A DNA stretch of 64,000 nt. Source: JABMQB01 sp963666575 (GTDB lineage: Bacteria; Bacteroidota; Bacteroidia; Bacteroidales; Prolixibacteraceae). The notes under the pieces were generated by a model, which did not search any database, had not been told where the DNA came from, and was given only the letters and a program-made list of their open reading frames with translations. This document shows, piece by piece, positions 53,588 through 60,234 of this stretch. Both the position numbers and the translations under genes were made by a program. Position 1 is the stretch's first letter. Each line of letters opens with the position of its first letter. The DNA lies in contig CAXXYG010000027.1 of the NCBI GenBank assembly GCA_963666575.2, positions 496,001 to 560,000 on the forward strand, written 5' to 3'.

Positions 53588-54637
53588 CTACTTAGGTGGC
53601 AAATTCGCTGAATAGACTTTAAGGTTTGAATCATAATTTAAATAGCTTTTTGATTTTAAAAAGGTCACGAGTTCTTTACTTTTACCATTCCCAAATTGAA
53701 TATTTAAATCAGTATTGAGAACCGTTTTCATTGTTGTCCAAAGAGGTGTGTAATTCAATGGATGGCCTTTCTCAAAAGTTTTCCTCAATAAATCTTCAAT
53801 TTGATGGTGCGTTAATTCTTCAACTTTTGGATTTGAAGGTTGATATTCTTGAATTGCTTCTTGATGTGAGATATTGCCCAGGTCATCTATTGAGTAAGCG
53901 AATGGTTCAAAGTCTTTATGCCTGGTAAATTCTGGTTCTACAATTGTTAACCTTGTACCAGTGCTTTCGTCCCTGGTTAGTTTTGCAACAGTTTCAGCTT
54001 TATTCATTAATTCTGTCCCCAGGTGCCCACGTGCATTTGCATCGCCTTTGTTTTGATGCAAAATTGTTAATGCATGAATATTTTTTTCTTGTGTCCACTT
54101 TAGCAACTTGTCAGCGATAAAAGTTGCTTCCCTTTCATCGTTTATTGAAGAAACAAAGTCCCGGATTCCATCGATAACAACAAAAACCAGGTTTTTTATA
54201 TGGTTAATTGCATATTCGGTTAATTGGATTCGTTGGGAGCTGTTAAATTGCCTGAATGAAAAAAAGTAAAGATTTTTAGGATGGTCGTTTGCATTCCCAT
54301 TTATCAGTTTGGAAACAAATCGAATTGTTTTAATGCATTCCGGTTTTCCTTGTTCAGTATCAATCCAAAGAATATTTTTTCTTTCTTCAGGAAGGGTAGG
54401 AATAAAACTTAAAAGCTTTTTTTCAGAAAGTAAAGAACTAATTGCAATAGATGTAAAGGTTGTTTTACCAACTTTTGGCCGTGCCAGGATAGTAGAGAAA
54501 TTTCCCAGGGTTGCAAAAATCTGTTTCCCAAATTCGCCCTGAATTTTCAAACAAGTTGGCGGAGCTTCAAAAATATGATCCGCTTTTAATATTGATTGGT
54601 TTAAAAGGGTTTTTAATTGTTCCTGGGTGAACTCCAT
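53588..54637 (-). CDS. RepA-like replicative ATPase (AAA_25 family)
   Basis: This 349-residue protein has a RecA/DnaB-type ATPase core. Walker A is ARPKVGKTT, then NILWIDTEQGK, Walker B VFVVIDGIRDF, and a sensor-type ALTILHQNKGDANARGHLGTELMNKAE. The C-terminal 100 residues look like a winged-helix accessory domain. The family serves as hexameric helicase or helicase loader for plasmids and integrative elements. Its start codon directly abuts the stop of the excisionase-like gene. The iteron-like cluster lies immediately downstream. Confidence 0.88.
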   Translation of the reverse strand: MEFTQEQLKTLLNQSILKADHIFEAPPTCLKIQGEFGKQIFATLGNFSTILARPKVGKTTFTSIAISSLLSEKKLLSFIPTLPEERKNILWIDTEQGKPECIKTIRFVSKLINGNANDHPKNLYFFSFRQFNSSQRIQLTEYAINHIKNLVFVVIDGIRDFVSSINDEREATFIADKLLKWTQEKNIHALTILHQNKGDANARGHLGTELMNKAETVAKLTRDESTGTRLTIVEPEFTRHKDFEPFAYSIDDLGNISHQEAIQEYQPSNPKVEELTHHQIEDLLRKTFEKGHPLNYTPLWTTMKTVLNTDLNIQFGNGKSKELVTFLKSKSYLNYDSNLKVYSANLPPK

Positions 54638-54904
54638 TTACGAATTATTTTTCAGTGCCTCAATAATTTCTGATTTCATAAAGAACTTTTTTCGGCCATG
54701 ACCGTGTTCTTTAAAAATTCCTTCTTTAATTCGTTTGGCAAAAGTTGGTAAACTTAATCCTGCCAGTTTAATAGCTTGTGCCCTTGATAACTTTTCATGT
54801 TCGAAATCTGGTTTAACATTTATAAAATCTTTCTCAGAAAATAATTCTCGGAGTGTATTTTTTAACTCCGATCTGCTTGTAATTAGTATTAATTTTTCAT
54901 CCAT
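54638..54904 (-). CDS. Excisionase-like HTH_17 protein
   Basis: This 88-residue protein has the winged HTH_17/AlpA-like pattern LSRAQAIKLAGLSLPTFAKRIKEG followed by a basic wing (EHGHGRKKFFMKSEI). Such proteins direct excision, or activate it, in Bacteroidota elements. It is the first gene of the leftward core operon and is divergent from the XRE regulator, with about 140 bases of shared promoter region between them. Confidence 0.82.
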   Translation of the reverse strand: MDEKLILITSRSELKNTLRELFSEKDFINVKPDFEHEKLSRAQAIKLAGLSLPTFAKRIKEGIFKEHGHGRKKFFMKSEIIEALKNNS

Positions 54905-55032
54905 AATTATAAATTTACTCTGTTTATGTGTAAATATACAATAAAAGGAATATAAATAACAACAAATAGAATAAATTATTCTTAAATATTTTAATGTGTA
55001 TCGTATCTGATAATTGATTACTCCATTTGTTG

Positions 55033-55040
55033 TATCTTTG
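55033..55040 (+). promoter_or_regulatory. -7 box of the XRE regulator gene
   Basis: TATCTTTG matches TAnnTTTG and ends five bases before the ATG at 55046, so the message may be leaderless. This would resemble the leaderless repressor transcripts of some phages. Confidence 0.45.
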
Positions 55041-55045
55041 GATGT

Positions 55046-55684
55046 ATGAAGGATTATTCTGATAAAATTAAAGCAATACGTAAATCAACTGGTTTAAGCC
55101 AGGTTGAAATGGCTGAAAAAATTGGTATTTCCCAGGCTGCTTATGGTAAATTAGAGTCTGGATTTACCAAAAGTATTTCTCTTGAAATTGCGAAAGGAAT
55201 TGCGAGTGCTTTATCTGTTCCATTTACAGAACTATTTGAGATTAAAGAATCCGGATCGGAAACAGAATTACTTGAAACCAGGATTACTGGACTGAATGAT
55301 AAAATTAATGAATTGAATAACCGATTAAAGGATAAAGATTTGGTTATTGATATGTTCAAAAATGAAAAGGCGAGGTTAAAAAAAGATATTATTTATTACC
55401 TAGAAACACAATTAGCCCTTCAAAACCAAGAATTGAATGAGGTATGCAAAGATTACAATATTGATGGTTATGAAAAATTGGAAATTGAGTATAGGTTAAT
55501 TGGTGTTTTGCATTTGGCTACTTCAGCTCATTTTGTAAAATTGGACCTAATTAATGAATCTGATCTTAAAAAGTTAACACAAAAATATATTGATAACTCT
55601 GTTCTTGGTAAAACACTTGCTGAGAAATTTGACTGGATTCCCCAAAGTACACAAGAATTATCAGATCCGGAATCTTTAGATTAA
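55046..55684 (+). CDS. XRE-family regulator with coiled coil (element master regulator candidate)
   Basis: This 212-residue protein has an N-terminal XRE helix-turn-helix (IKAIRKSTGLSQVEMAEKIGISQAAYGKLESG, residues about 8-40). A long coiled coil follows (TELLETRITGLNDKINELNNRLKDKDL), then an unassigned helical C-terminal domain. It is the only rightward gene of the element core and is divergent from the excisionase/replication operon. This is the layout of a repressor that keeps the element quiescent. Target operators are not obvious in the 140-base divergent region. Confidence 0.85.
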   Translation: MKDYSDKIKAIRKSTGLSQVEMAEKIGISQAAYGKLESGFTKSISLEIAKGIASALSVPFTELFEIKESGSETELLETRITGLNDKINELNNRLKDKDLVIDMFKNEKARLKKDIIYYLETQLALQNQELNEVCKDYNIDGYEKLEIEYRLIGVLHLATSAHFVKLDLINESDLKKLTQKYIDNSVLGKTLAEKFDWIPQSTQELSDPESLD

Positions 55685-55801
55685 AGTTTATATTCAAACC
55701 AAAATTATGAAGAATTGGAAGCTTTAGGATTAAGGAAAAGGTAAATTTTTTGTAGCAGGTGTGTAGCAGGTTTTTTTGAATAGTTTTTTTCAATTATATG
55801 A

Positions 55802-57034
55802 TTAAAGATTTCCCCAGGCTTTTTCCATTTCCGTTTTTTTCATTTCATCGGCAATCTTTAGGTATTTTCCCAGGGTTTTTTCTTGTGTAATTCCTGTTAT
55901 ATCCTGGACAATTTTAATATTCATTCCCAGGAAAAAAGACAATGTAATAAAGGTTTTTCGGGAAGTGTGGGCTGTAACAACTTTATGAAGTTTTTTTGTT
56001 TTTTGAGTGAACTTATTTCCTTTAAAAGTGTCAATAACAATCAGCCTTTTCAGTTTTGCTTCTTTGCAAACAAGCTTTAAATACTCATTGAATTTTTGGT
56101 TGCTCAGCCTTGGTAAAACAAAAATAGGTTGTTCCTGGTATCGTTCAATTATTTGCCTCGATAAATCAACTATTGGAATTTTAACCGGCTCTTTAATTTT
56201 TTGAGTGGTTTTTAAAATATGATCGCTATGAATGTGTTCTCTTTTCAGCTGTTGAAGATCGGAGTAGCGTAGCCCAGTAAGGCAGCCAAAACAAAAAATG
56301 TCTCTTACTTTTCGGTATTTCTCGGTTTTAAACTCGAAATGAAATAGGGTTTTAAATTCTTCAACAGTTAGAGTAATTGGTGTAATATCCTTTTCAGTTG
56401 CTTTAAATTTTAAGTGTTCTGTTCCAGAATAATATTTTCGGTCTGCTGCCCAGGTCAAAAACGATTTTAAAACAGCAATGATTTTCGCAAAATAGTTTAC
56501 TTTAAATTCCTTAGTGTTATAGGCATAATCAACAAGTAAATCATAGAACTGTAGGTCGATACTATTTAATGAAATTTTATAATCATTTTCGTTTTGGAAA
56601 TTCTTTAATAAATTAAATACTGAAGTAATGTTTCTGGTTGTATTGTAGGCTTTGGTACTTTTTCCACTATCAATAAATTCTTGAAATGCCTGGTTAAAAC
56701 CAATTTTCGTGAGCTTATCAATTTTTTGTCCATTAAGTAATTCCTTAATATGTTTTTCGGAGAAAGATTCATTGCTCAAATTACAATAATTGTTGAAGTC
56801 CTTTACATTAGATTCTAGAGTATCGATTGTGACATTTATTTCCTTATACCTGTTATATGGTTCTGACTCTCTATTGGGCCTTACTCTGTGTTGTGTTGGG
56901 TTCCAGTGCCTTAAAAGAATTTTGTCTATTTGCTTATAATAACTCTTATAATTGAGGGTCATTTTTGCAAGTATAGAAACAAATCCATCTTTGTTTTTAC
57001 TTCCTTTATTGATGTAAAATCGTATATTAGGCAT
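55802..57034 (-). CDS. Tyrosine recombinase / integrase of the tRNA-Leu element
   Basis: This 410-residue protein has an arm-binding N-terminal domain (MPNIRFYINKGSKNKDGFVSI), a SAM-like core-binding domain (about 105-205) and a catalytic domain. The catalytic domain has Arg256 in CLTGLRYSDLQQL, the H-x-x-R box at 356-359 (HTSRKTF) and the nucleophile Tyr391 in EKTLGKYLKI. It belongs to the Bacteroidota phage-integrase group of conjugative and mobilizable elements; I see no IntI-specific insert. It lies about 175 bases from attR and should catalyse integration into tRNA-Leu. Confidence 0.93.
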   Translation of the reverse strand: MPNIRFYINKGSKNKDGFVSILAKMTLNYKSYYKQIDKILLRHWNPTQHRVRPNRESEPYNRYKEINVTIDTLESNVKDFNNYCNLSNESFSEKHIKELLNGQKIDKLTKIGFNQAFQEFIDSGKSTKAYNTTRNITSVFNLLKNFQNENDYKISLNSIDLQFYDLLVDYAYNTKEFKVNYFAKIIAVLKSFLTWAADRKYYSGTEHLKFKATEKDITPITLTVEEFKTLFHFEFKTEKYRKVRDIFCFGCLTGLRYSDLQQLKREHIHSDHILKTTQKIKEPVKIPIVDLSRQIIERYQEQPIFVLPRLSNQKFNEYLKLVCKEAKLKRLIVIDTFKGNKFTQKTKKLHKVVTAHTSRKTFITLSFFLGMNIKIVQDITGITQEKTLGKYLKIADEMKKTEMEKAWGNL

Positions 57035-57073
57035 AGAATATTAGATTATTATGGATTGTTTGTTTCAATTATC

Positions 57074-57107
57074 GGTAACAAATTTGGTAACAAATATTGT
57101 AACAAAC
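57074..57107 (+). repeat. Three GTAACAAA repeats, candidate integrase arm sites (right)
   Basis: GGTAACAAAT at 57074 and 57086 and TGTAACAAAC at 57098 form a direct array with a 12-base period, upstream of the integrase gene. They match the pair near attL in sequence and orientation. Confidence 0.65.
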
Positions 57108-57208
57108 GTACAAAATCAGCTAAAAATAGTAAAAACTTTTTTATTGTAAGTTGCTGAATAGCAGAACTTATAAATAAAATTAGTAAAATGGCAGAAAATA
57201 GCAGATAC

Positions 57209-57224
57209 TCCCGCTCCGGGTACA
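57209..57224 (+). other. attR (right attachment repeat)
   Basis: TCCCGCTCCGGGTACA is an exact copy of the tRNA-Leu 3' end without the rest of the tRNA. The native tRNA terminator follows directly. Confidence 0.88.
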
Positions 57225-57245
57225 TTTTTTAAAATATAACTTATT

Positions 57246-57282
57246 AAAGCACTTAAATTCGATGAATTTAGGTGTTTTTTTA
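57246..57282 (+). terminator. Displaced native terminator of tRNA-Leu
   Basis: AAAGCACTTAAATTC pairs with GAATTTAGGTGTTTT around GAT (two G-T-type pairs), with a T-run. Its position right after attR suggests it ended the tRNA transcript before integration. Confidence 0.72.
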
Positions 57283-57307
57283 TTTTAAGAGAAATACAAA
57301 AAAGAAT

Positions 57308-57532
57308 ATTATGGGCTGTGGGGGCTCTTGGAGTGACCTAGTCTAGCCTTATCTTAAACAAGGGCAGAAGGCATTTCGGTGAAAAGAGCGGAATGTTGAT
57401 ACTTGGCGAACCGCCGTATTCTGCTTTTCCCGATTTTTCGTCGGGAAGTCCCGTACATTATTGCGAAGCACTACCGGTGAGAGAGATGCGTCCCAGCAAT
57501 TTTAGCCGGGACCGTCTACTCGATTATGCGCC
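57308..57532 (-). other. attC-like cassette spacer 3 (end of chromosomal array)
   Basis: About 225 non-coding bases that are unusually GC-rich and full of hairpins (TTCCCGA/TCGGGAA at 57427-57447; GTCCC/GGGAC at 57490-57512; GGCG/CGCC near 57405). On the minus strand it begins with GGCGCATAAT, five bases after the antitoxin stop codon. Its far end is uncertain. Confidence 0.5.
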
Positions 57533-57537
57533 GTAAT

Positions 57538-57906
57538 TTATTTTGTCAATTGATAATCTTTAATCAATAAGTTGGCAGATAAGTCAAGTCTTGTTGTTAG
57601 TTTCCTAATCATATCGACAGTTAATTTTCTTTTTCTATTGAGAACTTCAGAAACCCTACTTTTCCCTCCGATTTCTGGAATTAAATCGACTTGTTTTATT
57701 TGCATTTCCTCCATTCTAATCCATATGGCTTCAATTGGGTCTGGAGCATCTATCGGATAATACTCATTCTCGTAATTGTCGATTAACAATGCTAAGATAT
57801 CCGCTTCGTCGCTTTCTAGTGTGCCAATTTTTGCATCAAAAAGTTCATCTAATCTTTGAAGTGCTTCTTGATAATCTGTCTCTGATTTTATAGGTTTTAT
57901 ATTCAT
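57538..57906 (-). CDS. higA: HigA-type antitoxin of a HigBA pair
   Basis: I start this at the ATG at 57906 (MNIKPIKSETDYQEALQRLDELF), which gives the typical 122-residue HigA. The longer in-frame start overlaps the toxin gene. The N-terminal part contains DEADILALLIDNYENEYYPIDAPDPIEAI and the C-terminal HTH is MKQVDLIPEIGGKSRVSEVLNRKRKLTVDMI-like. It neutralises the toxin encoded 10 bases upstream and represses the operon. The pair forms one cassette enclosed by a perfect inverted 10-mer (58292-58301 and 57523-57532). Confidence 0.88.
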   Translation of the reverse strand: MNIKPIKSETDYQEALQRLDELFDAKIGTLESDEADILALLIDNYENEYYPIDAPDPIEAIWIRMEEMQIKQVDLIPEIGGKSRVSEVLNRKRKLTVDMIRKLTTRLDLSANLLIKDYQLTK

Positions 57907-57916
57907 AATCTTGTTT

Positions 57917-58213
57917 CTAAATTGTTTCTGCATCAATTTTATCATACTCTGTGTGAGTCCCAATGAATCGAACAAACATCCATTGTTTTTCAAAATTCAC
58001 TCTGGTAATCAGTCTGTAAGAATTACCTTTAATGTTAAAAACAATTCTACCACCTTTTAATATGCTCGCAGATGAATATGTCTTTTTTACATCACTTGGA
58101 CTTTTCCAATCAGCATTCATTGCTGTATTATACCAGGTTTTTAAATATTGCTCACAATCAACTTGTTTTTCCCAATAATCTCTAAGTGTACTTTTTGAAA
58201 ATATTCGTTTCAT
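57917..58213 (-). CDS. higB: HigB-type mRNA interferase toxin
   Basis: This 98-residue RelE/HigB-superfamily toxin has MKRIFSKSTLRDYWEKQ at the N-terminus, then YNTAMNADWKSPSDVKKTYSSASILKGGRIVFNIKGNSYRLI and the C-terminal MFVRFIGTHTEYDKIDA. This matches HigB toxins of Bacteroidota, which cleave mRNA on the ribosome. The toxin gene precedes the antitoxin gene, the usual order for higBA. About 80 bases upstream lies the boundary of an attC-like spacer. Confidence 0.9.
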   Translation of the reverse strand: MKRIFSKSTLRDYWEKQVDCEQYLKTWYNTAMNADWKSPSDVKKTYSSASILKGGRIVFNIKGNSYRLITRVNFEKQWMFVRFIGTHTEYDKIDAETI

Positions 58214-58291
58214 TTTTAATTATTATGGGATCAAAGGTAATACTAAATTCTCAAATCGGGAACTAATTGTTCTTTATGTGCGAACTTTTAT

Positions 58292-58502
58292 GGCGCATAA
58301 TGGTTTATTTAATTGAAGTGCGGAATTAAAAGTGATGAACTTTCCCCCGAAACTTCGGGGCGCACGGAGCCAATTCGTGTAATCAATATTTCATCCGTCA
58401 GCTGACGGACCGTCAATCGTCAAAGACGAATTGGTGGTGGTGCAACAACGAGCCGCAGCTCAAAAAAGCCGCTGAAACCCGCATTTACATTTTGTTATGG
58501 CG
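58292..58502 (-). other. attC-like cassette spacer 2
   Basis: This 211-base non-coding spacer is rich in inverted repeats: CCCCGAA/TTCGGGG, CCAATTCGT/ACGAATTGG and the palindrome CCGTCAGCTGACGG. Its 5' part on the minus strand (CGCCATAACAAAATGT, AATGCGGGTTTCAG, CTCGTTGTTGCA) is shared with spacer S1 inside the element. Confidence 0.62.
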
Positions 58503-58538
58503 TCGTAGTTTAATTTTGGTTTAGTTTATTGATATAAT

Positions 58539-58838
58539 TTAGTTTATTGTTAATCCTAACTTTTTCCCTAATCCTTCTTCAAATATTTTAAACAATGTTG
58601 AAATTTGAATATCAATTTTTCCATTTTCAAGTCTGGAAATATAACTTTTCTTTGTACCTGTTTTTCTTGCCAGGTCTTCTTGCGTGAGATGGGCTTTTTT
58701 CCTTTCTTCTTTTATCATTTCTCCAACAATAAAAGCTTTTGCTTTCATCTCAAATTCATCACGTTTTTCTGTTCCCAGTTTTCCGTATTTGTTGTCTAAT
58801 AATTCATCAAAAGTTGTTGCATCTTTTATTGTTTTCAT
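58539..58838 (-). CDS. XRE-type antitoxin of a RelE/HigB-like pair
   Basis: This 99-residue protein has a C-terminal XRE helix-turn-helix (IKEERKKAHLTQEDLARKTGTKKSYISRLENGKIDIQISTL) and an N-terminal helical arm. Its start overlaps the upstream toxin gene by four bases (ATGA), typical of HigA2/RelB-type antitoxin genes. It is expected to bind the toxin and autoregulate. It is followed after about 40 bases by attC-like spacer 2. Confidence 0.9.
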   Translation of the reverse strand: MKTIKDATTFDELLDNKYGKLGTEKRDEFEMKAKAFIVGEMIKEERKKAHLTQEDLARKTGTKKSYISRLENGKIDIQISTLFKIFEEGLGKKLGLTIN

Positions 58839-59182
58839 AATCCTTCTCCTTTTTTATTTTTAAAATAATCCGCTTTTATTTTTAATGCTATATCAATTTC
58901 TTTACGTGGTGTTTTTTGACTTTTTTTCTGAAATCCGTTAAACAAAACAACAATACGGCCAGAGTCAAAACAACAAAATACCCGATAAATATCTGAACCA
59001 ACTTTTATTCTTATTTCATAAAGTCCATCGGTACTTTCAATATGTTTCAAAAATTTCTGAGGAATTAAATCAACAGTTTTTATCACTTTAAACACATATT
59101 CAATTTTCTCTTGTACGGATGAATCAAGCGAAATATAGAAATCAATAAAATACTTTTTATAAAATTTTATTTCTCGGGTCAT
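58835..59182 (-). CDS. RelE/HigB-like (Gp49-type) toxin
   Basis: This 115-residue type II toxin has MTREIKFYKKYFIDFYISLDSSVQEKIEYVF at the start, then KHIESTDGLYEIRIKVGSDIYRVFCCFDSGRIVVLFNGFQKKSQKTPRKEI. These are the Gp49/HigB-like phrases, with the basic C-terminal catalytic face (FQKKSQKTPRKEI). It probably cleaves ribosome-bound mRNA. The gene precedes its antitoxin, and the pair forms the middle cassette of the array. A TAnnTTTG box ends only four bases before its ATG. Confidence 0.9.
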   Translation of the reverse strand: MTREIKFYKKYFIDFYISLDSSVQEKIEYVFKVIKTVDLIPQKFLKHIESTDGLYEIRIKVGSDIYRVFCCFDSGRIVVLFNGFQKKSQKTPRKEIDIALKIKADYFKNKKGEGL

Positions 59183-59186
59183 TTTA

Positions 59187-59194
59187 CAAAGTTA
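59187..59194 (-). promoter_or_regulatory. -7 box of the second toxin-antitoxin operon
   Basis: On the minus strand TAACTTTG matches TAnnTTTG and ends four bases before the toxin ATG, implying a leaderless or near-leaderless transcript. Confidence 0.4.
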
Positions 59195-59232
59195 ACAAGT
59201 TTGTAAACAAATTGAAGTATTAATTCAAAATA

Positions 59233-59895
59233 TTATTGCTGATTTTTCTTCTTTTCACTATGCGCACAACTGTTGGTACATGCTGTCGGGGCGGATTTCG
59301 GAGAGCGTTCTGTCCGCGAGGACATGAACGGCGATGCGAGAATCCGCCATTGGCGTACCACCGAACCCCGCCCGGCAATATGCACTGTGTTAAGCACTGG
59401 CACTTTATTTTTTTTCTTTGTATATTTAAAATAAAACAGATTATCCATAATTTGTACTCCAGCTGGCAAATCATTTATTTTCGTATCTGTCACGTCAATT
59501 ATTTTAAGCTTTGAAGTTGTGAGTACCGATGAAATGTCTGAAAGTTCTTTATTCCCACTCAAATATAATTGCTCAAGTTTCTCGCAATTGTTTATTCCAT
59601 AGTCTAGCTCTTTGAATTTATTGTTTCTCAAAGAAAGTACCTTTAAATTTTTAAGTTGACCAATCCAAGAAGGAAGTGTTGTTAGTTTATTATTGTCCAA
59701 AATCAAGGTTTCGATTTCTGGATTTAATGCCATTATGGGAACCTTTTCCAAGTTTTGATAACTTAAATCCAATATTTCTTGTGGATTATTTAACTCACCT
59801 CTTCCAGTAAAAATTTCTATTGAATTTATTTCCTGTCCATGTGACACTGAACAAACAAGTATAAATCCAATAATTATTAAATGTAATCTTTTCAT
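59233..59895 (-). CDS. Exported leucine-rich-repeat protein, reading into an attC-like spacer
   Basis: This 220-residue protein has a signal peptide (to about residue 20, SVSHGQ) and four to five leucine-rich repeats (VPIMALNPEIETLILDNNKLTTLP, LPSWIGQLKNLKVLSLRNN, LEQLYLSGNKELSD, LKIIDVTDTKINDLP). From about residue 167 the frame runs through the spacer and gives a composition unlike the rest (RGSVVRQWRILASPFMSSRTER). A run of eight A residues just before this point, followed by TAAAG, suggests a one-base frameshift. With one more A the gene would stop at about 59408-59420, right before the spacer. The LRR part likely binds protein at the cell surface or periplasm. Confidence 0.7.
   Translation of the reverse strand: MKRLHLIIIGFILVCSVSHGQEINSIEIFTGRGELNNPQEILDLSYQNLEKVPIMALNPEIETLILDNNKLTTLPSWIGQLKNLKVLSLRNNKFKELDYGINNCEKLEQLYLSGNKELSDISSVLTTSKLKIIDVTDTKINDLPAGVQIMDNLFYFKYTKKKNKVPVLNTVHIAGRGSVVRQWRILASPFMSSRTERSPKSAPTACTNSCAHSEKKKNQQ
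59262..59397 (-). other. attC-like cassette spacer 1
   Basis: This 136-base imperfect palindrome lies within the attC size range. On the minus strand it starts with GTGCTTAAC (GCTTAAC fits RYYYAAC) and ends with GTTGTGCGC. Nested stems include GGTAC/GTACC, GGCGGATT/AATCCGCC and GTTC..TGTCC/GGACA..GAAC. Confidence 0.62.
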
Positions 59896-59908
59896 AGAAT
59901 GAATTTTA

Positions 59909-59917
59909 GTGCCTAAC
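59909..59917 (-). other. Cassette boundary motif before the LRR gene
   Basis: On the minus strand GTTAGGCAC contains GTTAGGC, a perfect match to the integron R' consensus GTTRRRY. Its reverse complement GTGCCTAAC agrees at 8 of 9 positions with GTGCTTAAC at the other end of the same cassette. Confidence 0.55.
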
Positions 59918-59941
59918 TTGTATATAACAACACCTGCTCTT

Positions 59942-60073
59942 TTTTAATCAAAAAGTAATTTAATTTCCTGATAGTTAACACTATATCTGTTTGCAAACGA
60001 TTGTAAGTACTTATAAACATTTGTAAACGTTTATTACCGGACACTAATTTAACAAAACAAATGTTCAAATACT
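59942..60073 (-). repeat. Leader repeat, copy 2 (chromosomal array)
   Basis: 132 bases homologous to 50104-50235 with compensating single-base indels. It lies directly upstream of the first gene of the chromosomal cassette array, the same relative position as copy 1. Confidence 0.8.
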
Positions 60074-60234
60074 TTTCAGTAAGTAATTATTAATTACACC
60101 GTAAAATAATTCAGCATTATACTTTTATCTGCATGCCATTTTTTATAATTTGTATACACTTTAATTAAAAATAAAATTAATTATCGACTGGTATACAGTA
60201 TAAAAGCAGTTTTTCGCCCAAGCTATTTGACTCA

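Larger units (their letters stand above)
44760..57224. mobile_element. Integrative element in tRNA-Leu, about 12.4 kb, with defence-like cargo
   Basis: Boundaries are a 16-bp direct repeat TCCCGCTCCGGGTACA at 44760-44775 (3' end of tRNA-Leu) and 57209-57224. GTAACAAA-type direct repeats lie inside both ends, as expected for arm-type integrase sites. The tyrosine recombinase gene abuts the right end. Core modules are an excisionase-like HTH, a divergent XRE regulator, a RepA-like ATPase, an iteron-like cluster, a primase/Toprim protein, an RHH protein and a RimK-like ligase. Cargo next to attL is a TIR-SLATT operon and HEPN proteins. The size, tRNA-Leu target and int/primase content recall Bacteroides NBU-type mobilizable units. 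The absence of a relaxase also leaves a phage-satellite-like identity open. Confidence 0.88.

Noticed and set aside
53402..53634. Two overlapping frames, one on each strand, across the CCGGTTCGGTTCG repeats
   Set aside because: Their residues are translations of the repeats (RFGS/EPNRLK patterns); the segment is better explained as an iteron-like cluster.
55802..57034. The element integrase as an integron integrase (IntI) serving the cassettes
   Set aside because: It has the SAM-like core and catalytic residues of Bacteroidota element integrases and sits at attR with arm sites; no IntI-type extra segment is visible.
57907..57993. Longer HigA start at 57993
   Set aside because: The extension overlaps the toxin gene and reads as a shadow of it; the start at 57906 gives the standard HigA length.
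59236..59514. Plus-strand frame rich in Arg and Cys across spacer 1
   Set aside because: It is the translation of the palindromic spacer and has no protein-like composition.
57235..60073. CRISPR array as explanation for the palindromic spacers
   Set aside because: The repeats are long, variable palindromes between genes. There are no short regular repeat-spacer units and no cas genes.
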